This document shows positions 25,403 through 37,818 of a DNA stretch of 64,000 bases, one piece after another. Source of the stretch: Panaeolus papilionaceus (lineage: Eukaryota > Basidiomycota > Agaricomycetes > Agaricales). Where the stretch lies: positions 372,001-436,000 of the forward strand of contig JADNRZ010000018.1 of NCBI GenBank assembly GCA_015501605.1, read 5' to 3'. Every line of letters starts with the position of its first letter. Position 1 is the first letter of the stretch. The notes under the pieces were generated by a model. That model saw nothing but the letters and a program-made list of their open reading frames with translations. It made no database searches and was not told where the DNA came from. The position numbers were made by a program, and so were the translations under genes.

Positions 25403-27423
25403 CTATAGGGACTGGGGCGGTAGCGAAAGGATCGAAAAAGACAAATAGCAGTGTTCACACCCAATCATTTATAAGATTCTGGACCTGTATCATCCCATGT
25501 TGAATGTGCCTGCCGGCGATGGCATTCGGAAAGGTGAGAGAACAATCATTCAGCCAAGCGCCACTTTTACTACCACGATGTCCTTATCCTATTGGTCGTC
25601 ATTACAGAATTCATCTAACCTTTTCACAAAAACGCATTCAAAAGCGTCCGGCATCACTAACCCTGACGGCATTCCTGGGTGAAAATGTCTCCAAATGACC
25701 TCAATCAACCGAACAAGGCCTTATCGAAGACACATTCGTCCTGTCAGAAATATTGGGACTGGGTGAATGATAGACATATTTCCACATCATATTCATGAAA
25801 TCACCCCAACGCTCTGTCATAGCAGCTCCATCCTGTCCCGTATGGTCTAGCTACGAAGGCAAAAACTTCAACCATCCAACGATCCATCAACTGTGCTTTT
25901 TGGCCGTTTCCAGTCCGTCGACGATACCTTCACTGCTGTGCGGTCACTGTGGTGTATTGGATCTGCCTGGAACGTTGTCATGTGTCCAATGAGGGCCAAT
26001 CGGAAAGGTAGAGTGGGACACTGTCAGCGGAACTTGGATTTATTGCAATTCAAGTGCAATTGAACTCCGTTGTTGTGCAACTGGATGCAACTTACAAGGG
26101 TGTTCACCTCGAAACGACAATGACTTCTTACATAGTCCATTGCTCCAATCACAATTCCGTTCTGCCCGAAGACCCAGCTCTTTGGGTCGATCCCTAGGGC
26201 TTCGAGTCTCATTGTAATTATTAAAGTTTACCTGATAGAATACAAGGGAAGGGACGGTGATCATATTCATCTCGCATAGGGATTCAATTATGGAGCATCG
26301 CGTATATACGGTAGCGAAATCACTATCCCATGGGCATCCATACTCGAACGCTCGCAGGCTGTTGAATTCAGATAGATAAAACGTCCTCCCAGGATGTACT
26401 GCTACTGATTGCAGCACAGAACAATGCGTGGACCCAGTTTGGACAGCATATTGGTGTAGGGCATAGGATTCCCATCCTCTGGCTTACCTGCATAATTGAG
26501 TTTAGAACAGGGTTTCATGTAAGCTGACTGACAGATGCTTGATGAATCGGACCAATAGAATACCATAGAGTGGTCGGCAACATTCCTTTCGTTGTTGTAG
26601 AGATGTTGAGTTCTCCGTGTTTTTTGTCAATCCGCAAAATAAAATAAGCGAGACAACGAGTATCGCTTAGAACGGTTGCAAGTATTGACTGTGCTTTCAA
26701 GAATGGAAACAGCTATGAATTGAATGAGATAAAGATCATCTCCTAATGAAGTTGACAATGTCGGGATCTTGCTTACTTGGAGGTGTCCGTCGTTACGAAT
26801 ACCTTATCGCATCTGTCTTATTATCAATCACGTCCCTAAAGGTTCTAGTCCGCAATTTGAAGCTTAGATATTAACGTTCATCGCCGACATGGCTGCCACT
26901 CAGAACTCTACGCACTGAAACTCAATGAACGTTCAGCACCCATCGCTGCCAGTGAGCGTCTCTGAGGCAGCGTTCAGATTGCATGATGTGTAGCTGACTT
27001 CACTAGGGGCGCGGATCAGCAAAATCAGCGGCAAGATGCCCCGGAGCCTGGCGCCCGAAATTGGAGGCTCTGTGCACAAGTAAATATGCAAGACATGGCC
27101 CCAAAATCAGACAATCATAATCAGTGAATTGTAATCACACCAATCAAGGCACAAAAGCCCGAGCGAGGTATACACTCCGAAATGCTTAATAAACAGAACG
27201 AATGTATTTCGAGAAGGAGTGTACGTATGTACCATGAGTACTGCATTAGTTGCTATACAAAGGGAATCAGCGCGTAGAACGGTCATGACACAGGGTATCA
27301 CAGAAAAGGCAGGGTCGGCAACTAAAATGCCACAAAAAATTGGGAATTTTTGAATGTTGCTTCGAAATGTTTCAAGCTTCAAGCCACCAAAAAGCCCCAC
27401 AATTTTGGACATTGTGAGACTGG
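25403..27423. other. intergenic region with possible unknown gene
   Basis: About 2 kb upstream of the DUF6534 gene. On the minus strand around 26.0-26.5 kb there are protein-like pieces: GNPMPYTNMLSKLGPRIVL near 26.4 kb, a 125-codon frame at 26040-26417, and ALGIDPKSWVFGQNG to RFEVNTL ending at a consensus GTAAGT donor near 26.1 kb. They do not join without stops, and I recognise no family, so this may be a decayed or misread gene. The low-coordinate end (27.35-27.42 kb) is 3' flank shared with the DUF3455 gene at 30.5 kb. Confidence 0.35.
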
Positions 27424-27598
27424 TCAGTATATATTAGGGAGACGTATGTGCTTACAATATTTGGTCGTATATTTTGCCTGGAAATTCATACCAGGCGAAC
27501 ACTACATAGACATATGAATAAACACCATAGTCCGCGGAAGCGCGATTTGAACTTACACAAGTTGTCAAAGCTGGTAATACACCGCTGCGTGTTTCGGT
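27424..27598 (-). pseudogene. detached 3' end of the split DUF3455 gene
   Basis: On the minus strand this reads DTETRSGVLPALTT, a donor, a short intron, and then a last exon NFQAKYTTKYCKHIR with a stop. It matches the C-terminus of the intact DUF3455 gene at 30.5 kb (RTETRGGVAPAS, then FQVKYTTKYCKHI). The DNA after the stop also matches: CAAGCCACC followed by AAAAGCCC about 30 bases past both stops. No upstream DUF3455 exons adjoin it. Its 5' edge coincides with the pentamer TCGGT, which also marks the break in the copy at 28.3 kb. It is therefore best explained as the tail of that copy, cut off by an insertion. Confidence 0.75.
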
Positions 27599-28360
27599 GT
27601 CGTACCGCCTACGGTATACGGTATAAAAACAACCAAAATAAAATATATATATGTCACACGGAACGTGCAACACGAGAGGGAGAGGTGATGAGTGTAGGGA
27701 ATACCGAAGGTAAGCGGCTACTATGTAGTAGAGCGAGGGCGAAGGCACGGAGCACAGTAGGTACCACGTAAGCCTGTAGTCGGTAATACAGCGTCGTTTC
27801 GAATGAATGCAACACTGTATGGGTGGATTGGGCGTGTGTGAAGCGTCAAGCTTCGAGATTTCGAATGTCGGTGATGAAACTGAAGAGGTACGAAGCTGGG
27901 GTGAGTGCCGATTGACTCAGAAACTAATAGACTCGAATGTGAGGGATAGAAAACCTATTTTTTATTCGTTCTCGTGCTGTATCTTTATACTACAAGAAGG
28001 TGTACAAACACGAAGCTACTAAGATGACAAAAAGCGGTCATATGGTACAAATGATGAAGGGTAGCTATCCAATCGGAAAGCCAGAATGAAGGATATTACA
28101 ATTAAGACTACATTTAAGGAAGAGAGTAGAGAGGTTGTGTTGTGGGTGCATATGGGTGAGGAGCAATATTTACAAGAAAATGAAAATAAAATGTTACAAA
28201 TATTGATATGGATCGCATTTCCGAAACTAAAGTGGGGCGCGAGAATGAAACGAGCGTTTAACCTCGTTCTTGGCGCTTAGTGATGCTGTGGAGCGAACAT
28301 GCGGTCGCTTGGGATCGTTATGGAGCTGGTTTCATGGGGTAAACCGTGCGGAGCGCGACG
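27599..28360. mobile_element. 762-bp insertion splitting a DUF3455 gene
   Basis: Comparison of the two DUF3455 copies shows one extra block between the penultimate coding part and the tail of the distal copy. The block is bounded by direct repeats TCGGT at 27594-27598 and 28361-28365, as expected for a target-site duplication. The ends are imperfect inverted repeats: the left end GTCGTACCGCCTACGGTATA and the right end, read inward on the other strand, GTCGCGCTCCGCACGGTTTA share GTCG, ACGGT and TA in register (about 14 of 20 positions). No transposase frame is inside; the longest frames are short. This suggests a small non-autonomous DNA element, but the family is not identified. Confidence 0.6.
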
Positions 28361-29054
28361 TCGGTTCGATAAATCTTCAGAAGGGATGGTTAGCAAATAT
28401 AACCACATATATAGAGAACTGTAGGTTACCAAACCAGCCAATGAACCCTCGATACCCTCGATTTGAAGCCATTCCTCGATATTATTCTTGCAATCCGGAG
28501 CAGAAATTCCAGCGACAGGAGCGCCAACGACATAGGCCTTTGGTTTATTCATGTATTTCCTAAGGTCCCAAACAGGCGCAGTGCCTCCTGCGGTCGTCTT
28601 TTGAAAGAAGTGGTAGCCAACGAAGGGGACATTGTTGTTACAACCCTCAGGATCGAATTTGGGGCCTTTAGCCTTTAGCCACTGATTGTATGCCTTGTCC
28701 TCGACAGCATCGAACTCATTCCTGTTTTTCGAGATGCAGGAGATGTCAAAGAGATCAGCAATAGCGCCAGCGCCACTTTTCCCCACGAGTATGGAATCGA
28801 AATAGATTAGCACGAGCGTCTAGTTATTTCGGTTCGTTGACCCACGTGTATTTCCCCTCTGCAGAACATGTGTAGTTCTGATACCCAACGCCCAGGAGAA
28901 CGAATGTCGCGGAGTAAGGCGCTGGTGCCAGTTCTGTTATTTTGTGGAACATCCGGAGTTTGGGGATGTCGCAACGCTCCGGTTTTGTGAATGTAAAGTG
29001 AGCCACTGCGGACCCAATTGCAAAGGTGAGTACACAGAGTATAGACAAGTGCAT
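28318..29054 (-). CDS. DUF3455 secreted protein, 3' end replaced
   Basis: A secreted protein of the DUF3455 family, common in fungi, with no established biochemical role. The signal peptide is MHLSILCVLTFAIGSAVAHF. Next come RCDIPKLRM, LAPAPYSATFVLLGVGYQNY and TCSAEGKYT, spliced to GAGAIADLFDISCISKN, then VPFVGYHFFQK, GGTAPVWDL, VVGAPVAGISAPD and WLQIEGIEGSLAGL. The last exon begins IYRTD as in the paralogue, then departs into VALRTVYPMKPAP and stops inside the inserted block at 27599-28360. The usual Cys-containing C-terminus is lost from this frame and lies beyond the insertion. Introns: one near 28.78-28.85 kb and one near 28.38-28.43 kb. The protein may still be made in shortened form, or the gene may be dead. 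Confidence 0.8.
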
Positions 29055-30496
29055 GGGTTAAACATGGGGGGTTAAACAGGGGGGAGTAAGGGCCGAACGA
29101 GGGCGTAAAAGTTCAAGGAATGAAAAATAAAAAGAGAGGAATGGGTTGATACGTAGTGGTCGAGCAAATCGCTCTTGTTAATAGCCCAACAGCACTCAGG
29201 GATACAGGGTTATTTCTTAATAAAGGCACATAACTGATCTATCCAGTCGATAGGGAAGTCTGTATAAACCTCGTGTGTTTCATGAGATTCGAATGTAGGT
29301 GGTATTGAGGTTGAAGCTGCGCGATAGAGAAATTTCCGGGTTGTCACTGGCTTTTTCGATCACCAGGTCTAGGGTTTCACTAGGGGACTTTATATCGAAA
29401 TTCACTCTAAATAAACAACCCACCTTGGTTGTTTTCGTGGTACTAACCTGGATTCAGAATTTTCGTAATTGATTTTGCCCGTGCGTGATTCGGCTTTGAT
29501 GCGAAAGGTAGCATCGAAGTTGGACGCAAGTCGCCACCTCGCGCAACCCATCCTGAAGGAGCGCGTTATTCCCTATGGGATTCCTCACAAGATTCCAAAA
29601 AGTAAATGTGAGTTACGAAGCAGAAGTAATAATATGTCGATACTGGCGATTCTCATCATGCGGAGCCTGTGTGCAGGTTCATCAAATGAGTTGAGTCGAC
29701 GGTAGGGAAGCTCGAAGCTGACCAGTTCGATTTGATGAGTTTTTTAATTCTGAAAGGCGTTTCAGATCCTTTCATCAGCGAGGCGAATCCGAGTCAGTGG
29801 ACCCGTCCTGGAAATTTCGAAACCCCATACTTTGATTCCTGCACTACAGACTTCATGTAAAGCAAAGATATCATCAGCTGTCACTGGAAAGGGCTTACCA
29901 TTCTACGGGGCCGCATGAAGTAAATAATAGTGCTTGTTGCACTCTTGCGAGAATTTGCCAGCCATCACCTTCGATTAGCCAGCAGTTCTTTTGAATTGAT
30001 GGGTTGAAGGGAAATTGGTTGATTCTGACTCGGAGGCTGAACAAGAACAGTAGAATCGTTGTCTGGTGTGAGGGGTCCCAAAGGATGAAATAAAGATACT
30101 ATCACTTAGTGAGTCACGCAGGCATCTGGAGGTGGTCGATATAACTCAACCTTCAGGTAGACGGCTGAGAAACTAACAATCCGGATCAAGGCACTGCGTA
30201 CATTCCACAATGCACAGTCATGAAGGAATCAAACACAAACTTAACCAGCTCATTGCTTCTATGGAGGCACCATTCTAACAGGTCTCTAGTAGTAAAGAAC
30301 GTGGTATTCTGTCAGATGAGGCTATAAGGCTACACTGTTTGCCTGTCAAGAACTAAAATCGAAGGTCAGTCCAGCTGAATGGACGACGTTGGGGTATAAA
30401 AAAAGGATGAAAGAAGCTTCAACTAACTTGACAATGGTCAAAGAGGCAAGCCACCGAAAAGCCCTACGAAAACACTTGTTAAGTCGACGATGTACC
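29055..30496. other. intergenic region between DUF3455 copies
   Basis: About 1.4 kb holding the upstream region of the split DUF3455 copy and the 3' flank of the intact one. A minus-strand TATA-like word lies near 29.39 kb. No recognisable coding sequence. Confidence 0.5.
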
Positions 30497-31360
30497 TCAG
30501 AGGTGTTGTATATGCTTACAGTATTTTGTCGTGTACTTCACTTGAAAAGGAGGGGAACCAACAGAGCACTGCGGACATGCCCGGGTAAGTAAATAAGGGC
30601 GCACTTATAAACATGAATTTTACTCACACTTGCTGGAGCGACTCCACCCCGTGTTTCCGTTCGATAAATCTTATGGGAAAGGTTAGTAAAGTTCGTGGTA
30701 AGATAGTTGGATTATATTCATACCGGACCCGCCAAAGAACCTTCGACTCCTTTTAGTTGCAACCAATCGACGTTCTTGCCATTTCCATCTGGCGCGGGGA
30801 TTCCCGCAACGCGGGCGCCAACCACATAGGCTGCTGAATTCTTCATGTAGGTTCTCAGATCCCAAACAGGCGCAGTGCCTCCTGCGGCGGTCTTTTGGAA
30901 GAAGTGGTAACCGACGAACGGAACATCTTTGTCACAGCCTTTAGGATCGAACTTGGGGCCTTTAGCCTTTAACCACTGGTCGTATGCCTTGTCTTGGACA
31001 GCGTCGAACTGTTTTTTATTTTTCGAGAGACAGGAAAGGTCGAAGAGATCAGCAACCGCACCTGCTGGACTTTTCCCCACGATAGGTTGATGAGCACGAG
31101 CGTCTAATCAAGGTTGGTCCCCAAACAACGTCCACTCACGTGTATTTTCCCTCCGACGAGCAGGTATAGTTTTGGTAACCGACGCCCAGGAGAACAGCAG
31201 TAGCAGGATGAGGTGCTGGTGCTAGTCCCGTTACGTTCGGTGGATTAGGCGGGAGTGCCAGTTCGAGTTTGGAGATGTCACATCGCTTGCTATTTTTTCC
31301 GGGGCCAGCCATCACTGGTCCAACGGCGACGGCCAATGCAAAGAGTGTCGAGAATAGCAT
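30497..31360 (-). CDS. DUF3455 secreted protein, intact copy
   Basis: Same family as the neighbour at 28.3-29.05 kb and about 70-80 percent identical in the core by eye. The start MLFSTLFALAVAVGPVMAGP is a signal peptide; an upstream in-frame ATG at 31435 is less likely. Blocks in order: RCDISKLELALPPNPPNVTG, LAPAPHPATAVLLGVGYQNY, TCSSEGKYT spliced to PAGAVADLFDLSCLSKN, VPFVGYHFFQK, GGTAPVWDL, VVGARVAGIPAPDGN, VDWLQLKGVEGSLAGP, then across an intron IYRTETRGGVAPAS and across another SVGSPPFQVKYTTKYCKHI. This complete C-terminus is what the neighbour lost. Function unknown; some databases wrongly label the family malate dehydrogenase. Roughly 230 residues. Confidence 0.88.
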
Positions 31361-31532
31361 GGCTGGTGTCAATGAATTCAATTTATGAAAGATGGGTGTC
31401 AATACAAGAATGAACGAAAACAAACAAACGACCAAATGAAGGACAGGTATAGCTTCTCCCTATTGGGGTAGGGAAGGGGAAAAGAGAAAACGACGTTAAT
31501 AGGTGCTTTGTACAGTCAAAGAAAATCCATTC

Positions 31533-31538
31533 TTTATA
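31533..31538 (-). promoter_or_regulatory. possible TATA box, intact DUF3455 gene
   Basis: TATAAA on the minus strand, about 175 bases before the chosen ATG. The distance allows for a leader of ordinary fungal length. Weak evidence on its own. Confidence 0.35.
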
Positions 31539-32496
31539 GTCTCCTGAGGCTACAGGGAGGATTTAATATGTGACGGGAAAGCACTCCACCACGAGGGTAC
31601 AACGCAATTCAGTATTTGCTTCCAAACAGCTTTTCTAGGGGTTGAAACGTTGATACCTCACATATATTCTAAATCAATGGGAGGATACATTGTAGTTGAA
31701 GCAAGATTCTGAGAAATTCCAGGCCTGCTTTATTTCAATGACTTCGGTGATTATGTATTGCGTCATGCCCTACTTCTAGTCTAGATTCCAAGACAGGCAC
31801 TGTTCCAGCACAAGCTTCGAATTCTATTCTTTCAAGCAGTCGCGAGAAAATGTTTTGCCGAGTGACATATGATGGATGAACGCTTGGGAAACTGATACCA
31901 GCACCTGACCGGACTCTTGACAAGCGCTTCGTAGAATTTTGCGAGACAAATTTTTGATAAAAACGAAACAAGGGGTTACCAACCCAATCGGAATTTAGTT
32001 CCTCGAGAGGTTGCTGATGATGGGGTTTCGAGTTTGTGCAAGGTTTTTACTCGACCGCAAGCAGCCTGTATACACAGGGTCAAATATATATGTCACGTTC
32101 GATACTGGGTGAAATATTAATGTATGATGGGAAGTGAAGGCCGACTCGGGTTGTAAGCTTAAGCCTAAAAGTTATTCATTTGGTTTCAACGTGGGGTCAT
32201 GGACTTTAAAAGATATCATCAGGGTCAAGTAGACGGGGTATGCTGTTCTTCTGTAGGAATCTGGTCTGCACTACTTGCACGTGGGGTATACATCAACGGA
32301 GAGTCATAATTATATTTCAAGAAAAGTAGCATGTAGTAAAAGTACAAAAGACAACAAAGCGCGGCAGCCACGTAACAGTCATAGCACTACGCGTTTACAG
32401 TTACACACAACGTCATTCACAAGCCATGTCGTGATCATAAGAGAACTAGGCGATGTCCATCCAAATCTAGTCGTCGTCCCCCAGCAATATTCCACC
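31539..32496. other. intergenic region
   Basis: Nearly 1 kb between the DUF3455 promoter and the stop of the MFS gene. A 78-codon minus frame at 31735-31971 has no support. It probably contains the 3' flank of the transporter gene and upstream DNA of the DUF3455 gene. Confidence 0.5.
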
Positions 32497-35063
32497 TTAG
32501 AGGGTGTAGCGATACCCACTCCATTCGTCTCCCTTCTCCTGCTTGGCTTCTGCGACTGTCGCATAGCGGCCATTCTTCTCATCGCCAACCGAGCTGTCAC
32601 CAATAATTTCGTCACGCTCTCCTCTGTCTCGACGGGCGTTTTCGCGTTTGAGCAGGAGAAGGTAGGTAATAGATGTTATGAGACCGATAGCAATATACAT
32701 CAACACAAGACCTGTTAGTCGTTCGTGAGATGAAACGTCGTCGAATATTCTAAGAAGGGGAAGTGACATACCGTGTCCCAGATGATACTTAGGTTTATCA
32801 GTGGCCCGATACTAGATTATGGTCAGTACATTGTCAGTACGTGAGACATAAGGCAGAGATACGTACCACGTTGGAGCTAACCGCTCCGTTGAGGTTTCCA
32901 CTGTAGCACCGATTAGCATCAAGGGCATCCGTAAAAACGAAACAAAACCCACAATCCAATGACCATACCCAGCGACACACTACGCTTGTATGATCCTTCT
33001 ACATTATTGGATACCCAAGAACTGCAAAGAGATTAAAATATATCAAAGGAGTGTGGTGACCGATCTTACATGGTATTAGCTGGGAGGTTGAGTAAATGTT
33101 AGCGTGATTTGAACAGGAAATATACGGTTGAGACGCACAGATTGTTGGGTAGATACCACTTTATAAGAGTTAGGTAAGTCAACGTCAGAAAGATTGGAAC
33201 ATGAACAAGAATTTACCATGCTGCGACATATACGGCAAAGTAGGACAGTGCAGGGGTCTTAGATGCCAATAGAATGATATATCCGACGAGGCCTGGTGAG
33301 TTCAAATGAGTCACTTCTCAACAGCAAGCCAGAGCCACTTGAGTAAGTCCTTACCGACAGACAGGCAGATACTGCAGTGAAGAGATCAGCAAATGGATCA
33401 ACGAGTAAAAAGTTGATTGGCCTACATGTTGAGCTGGCCACGGTGTCCCCGTTTATCAGCGTAATATCCAACCCCGCAGGTAGCGATACAGGCTGCAACG
33501 TAGACAGGAACCGTCAAAAGATTGGCAGGGGTGGCCTTGAATCCTGATGCACAAAAAATTAATATGGCGCAAAGTAGAAAAGTGCTCGTAGGTTACCAAG
33601 CTAGTAAACGTGTTTAGTTAAAATTCATAGTTCTTAGTGATGATGAGTGGCAGGTCAACACACCTGGTTGATAATAGTCGGCAAGAAAAGAGAGAAAGCG
33701 TAAAGGGGCATGTCGGAACCCATATAGACGAACACTGCATGGACATAAGAACGTCAGCCGTTGAAGGCCAGAAATCGAATCTTACTGCAAAGCCAGGTCT
33801 TCCAATCCTTCAAGGACTTGATAATGTACTTCATCCTGAAGTTTTCTCCTGCAGCGCTGAACTGGTCGTCTGATTGGAGGCGGCGAATGACAACAGTCCT
33901 TTCTGCCTCACTCAGGAACTTGGCGGTGTCGGGGAAGTCTTGGATGATCCAGAACGATGCAACTCCTGCGAGGACCGTGGCCAAACCTTCCAAGACTGCA
34001 TTTTGGGTTCAATAAGGTCTCTGGGATCGAAAACGATTAGAAACCCACTGAAAATCCATGCCCAGGCTGGTTTGCCACCGATACCATCCATGTTAGAGAT
34101 TGCAGCCTATAAAAAGCGTCAATCGCCGGATCTAGGTCAGAACTGAAACGGCACTGACGGCAAGGAGGCCACCAAAGGCACCAGAAACAGTGGCTGCTGA
34201 GAAAAACACAGCAGCGCGGATACCGAATTCTGATCGTTTGTACCAGCTAAAATATCTCGTTTATTAATTTAACTCCCCAATGCTATTCGTGGCACTTACC
34301 AGGAGAGATAATAGTTGACTCCAGGGAATAGACCGGCTTCAAAGACGCCGAGAAGCCATCTCATACCTGATGTGGTCATCAATTGAAAAGTGGAGAGCAA
34401 CGTTCGTGACATCTACGTACCCATGAGTTGGGGGAAATCTTTCACGACACCTTGGAGCGTCTAAAGGGGTTTGACAATCTTAATAACCAGAATGAGAGAA
34501 AGAAAGCTTACCATTGCTACTCCCCATAATAACATGAGTATAGAAAGCCAGATCGAAGGACGGAGACGCTTTAAGAATATATTGGATGGTACCTCGAATA
34601 TCGCGTAGGAGAAGAAAAAGATCTGTAGGAATGTAAGGATGCGGGGATGTGAAAAAGTGCACTATCTAACCGTAAGACCCAAAAGGTACTGCGTGTCGGT
34701 TATTTTCAAGTCCTTCTCCAAGTTGTAGAGCTGGCGGGCAATAGTATTAGTAGAGACCTTCAATCATATCTTTTACGACACCAACTTTAGCACTGTCAGA
34801 ATAGGCGGTTAGATCATGAAAACGCATTGGTTGAATGAATTGGGAACTTACTTTCCGATACTCGTGCGATCCAAGAAGCTCAACAGGTATAGGAAGGACA
34901 ACCATGGGATGAGTGCAAGGTCAATCTTCCTCATCAATTTACGCTCATCGATATGGCTAACGTCGAGGTCGGCATTGTAAAGAGGGACTGATTGTATCTT
35001 CTCGTTGTGAGATGATTCAGGATCCGTACTTGGTGAGGATGTTCGCTTTTCGATGCTCGACAT
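32497..35063 (-). CDS. MFS transporter, allantoate permease type
   Basis: A twelve-helix proton-coupled transporter of the major facilitator superfamily, closest in layout to the fungal DAL5/anion:cation symporter group that moves small carboxylates, vitamins or allantoate across the plasma membrane. A hydrophilic N-terminus (MSSIEKRTSSPSTD...) leads to KLMRKIDLALIPWLSFLYLL and then SFLDRTSIG, the family signature around the first helix. Other pieces are FEVPSNVFLKR, GVFEAGLFPGVNYYLSCWY, the helix GLATVLAGVASFWIIQDFPD, SEAERTVVIRRLQSDD in the central loop, CVVGYYADKRGHRGQ, and YIAIGLITSITYLLLLKREN before a charged tail ending SGYRYTL. At least twelve short exons, so exact edges in 32.8-34.8 kb are approximate. 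The substrate cannot be told from sequence. No break seen. Confidence 0.88.
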
Positions 35064-37818
35064 GATGACTCGCCGATTTGAAAGGAATGGGTGATAGAAG
35101 CGGAAAGAAGCCCAGTTTCCGTTTCGTAAAGTTACATTTTCAGATGGCCTACTTTATGGCTTTTCTGAGAGTCCCATCGGCTAAGCATCAGCCTATCAGG
35201 AGATGTAATGTAAACGGGGAGCCAAAGTGGTTCAATCACAGCAAGACAATGTGTTGCTTCCCGTCACGTTGATCAAAAGTAAATGACTTATTGAGGCGGG
35301 TACACGTACAGGGTTATTCATAGAAGGAGGTAATAGATTCCTCACGATTGTTGAACTCCGCACCAGTGCCTACCTCAGCCTCTCGCTTGATTGAAGATCT
35401 CGTCCAATAGGCAGAGATGGTCCCTGGCATTCCTATGTCGGCTATATTCAAGGAGTTGCGATTAAGGGCATTCTTCTTGAGCAATATGCCATGAAAGAAG
35501 ATATGTTGGAGATGCGGGGGAGTATGCTGGAGTAACAAAGAACCACGGTAAACTGCCACAGGCTAATTTTAGCGATGACTTTTGCCCATATAGTCGTTTG
35601 GGTTCATGTGGGGTCCAATTATTGTTCTGCAAATGAGAAAAAACACATATATTTGTGATATGGGCGTCCATTTGCTAGATTGATGGTGGTGGAAAGTGTG
35701 AAAATTGGGGATATTGGGCAGACATGAACCATGAAGTCCTTCAACTTGTCAGGGTAGAAGTCAGATTGACTAAAGAGCAACGACAAAGCAAGCCAGTATC
35801 CGTGACGAGCTGTGTATTTTTTTTTCTGGATCCAGATATTCAAGTTTATCGGTAATTTCTGAGCAGAGACCTAACAGAGAGCACTCAAGCAGGTTGAATT
35901 GAAGAAAGCAAGACGAAAAGAGCACAGAAGGGCCAGCCGGAGATGGAGGCGACGTTTTTCCCACGTTCCATCAGCCAGCACCAACTCTCTTTGCGACAAC
36001 ACTCGATTCTTCTCTGAATCTGAACGTTTCTTTGGAGTCTTGATTCGACAGATTCTGACTTAGCCCTGTCAAAGACTCGGTCTATTTAACTTTGACTCCG
36101 GTTCTCATATATTCGCTCTCAGAGTTCCCGAGTATGCCACATGTTTGCCATTGGCGACATCTCTCCTGTTTTTTAAAATTACAATTTCGGCCATTCAAAA
36201 ACCTACATGGCGTCTAATGTTCCTAGATATGGGTCCGTATAGGCATTGACTGCGGCATGTGCGATGTGCTGACCAGACAGTTGAACGCGACCACGATCCG
36301 CCGGAGCTTCAACGAAACGCGATTTGAAGCAAAGTACTGGCCTCCTCGTAAATCGCCCCAACCTGGAATGGACGAATGCTCAGTTCTGACACGGTGACGA
36401 CTTTGCTGAAACTCTCACTGCTCGAATGCCAATAAACTGCCAAGGCTACTTTCGAATCTCAAAAAATCATCGCCATTGCTCTGAACCTGAGCAGATTAAA
36501 GCTGGGCATTCGGACGAGGCTACCATGCTTACCGAGCCTGACCTTCACTGCTCGGGCCTGATGTACGAACCAAGACAATTTTTCTTTTTCAGTCCAGGAT
36601 TCTGTCTTACTTGGGTGAACTCCGGGCTGATTTGCTTCGTCCTGCTGACGACGATCATCCCTTCTGGGCCGAACCTTTCAACAACAGGATTGGACCTTAA
36701 GTGTGGCGCCTGTGCAGGGCAACTGCTCCCGATGCACTGTATCGCACCGAAAACAAAGAGCATGAATCTTGTAGGTGAGAGACCAATTTTTCTGGCCAAT
36801 CATCCTATCCTAGAGTGGGTAAAATTCAGGGCAAACGTCGTACCAGCCTGTAACCAAGGGTGTTGTCCGAGTCCGAACCTACCCCAGGTTCTATCTATGC
36901 CACCCCGAAGGGTTGATGTTAACCAAGCTGCCATCACATGACTTCTCCTTCCAACGAGCTGTATCGCCTTCGAATTTCCTCCTCAAGACAATCGCTTTAT
37001 CTCTGCCACGTTTGGACGTTTCCCGAGACGACGGAAGGGTAAGGTCTCAAGGTGCTTTGTGTGCCATGATTGCACCGTGTTTCACGTAGACTGAGACGCT
37101 GATATGCTCGTCAACCAGGGTCAACGGCCTCCCAGTACTGTCACATCGGGAGCCATACAGAACTATACTCTCAACTCAAGCTGGGCGATATTCGTCCGGG
37201 CCCAATACCAGTACTTTTTACGAGTGCTTGCTTATGAACATCCTGGGACTGGTAAACTAGTAATAAATCGTGGTTAACACTATGCTTGCAACTTCGTACA
37301 GTGGTGCGACGCACATTAAATGGTCACCAGAACTTAAAAGCCATCCGCGTGCCAAGAAGCGAAGGGGCGATAGATAGATAGGGGGAGGATCTTCGACTTG
37401 GTGTCTTCTGGAGACCCGGCCCTTGTTTTAATGGCCAAGCCCATCACAGCCACAGTGCAACCCTGTTGGATATAGGTTTGAAAGCCGTCCTGGTGTTTAT
37501 AATTTCAATGCGTTCGTAGCGATGTCAAACTGAGTTAGGCTGGGCGACTCTATTTACGACTTTACGACTATTTATTGTTATTTCTTAGAAGGTAGGCACT
37601 GATTTCTTTTGAACGTCTTTGTATATACATACATACTCTTCACTGGCAGTTGAAGGTTGAAATTGAATATATATGATTTACATGTGTTATTTACGCGTGT
37701 GATGGGGACAACGAAGATCATTGGGCGTCTAATTAAATCAAGCGTCATCAGACAGGGGTTGAGAACAGTTGTGATGTGTCTTCTTACCTGACAGACATTT
37801 GTAACCATTGTTTTGACC
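35064..37818. other. intergenic region
   Basis: About 2.75 kb upstream of the transporter gene. A plus-strand frame of 171 codons at 36426-36941 is the longest, but its product has no domain, is rich in Cys and Pro in an irregular way, and has an equally open frame opposite it. Short minus frames at 35.3-36.0 kb do not join into a protein. No gene supported. Confidence 0.45.

Noticed and set aside
36426..36941. 171-codon plus-strand frame
   Set aside because: No domain, irregular composition, open frames on the opposite strand, and no splice or promoter context.
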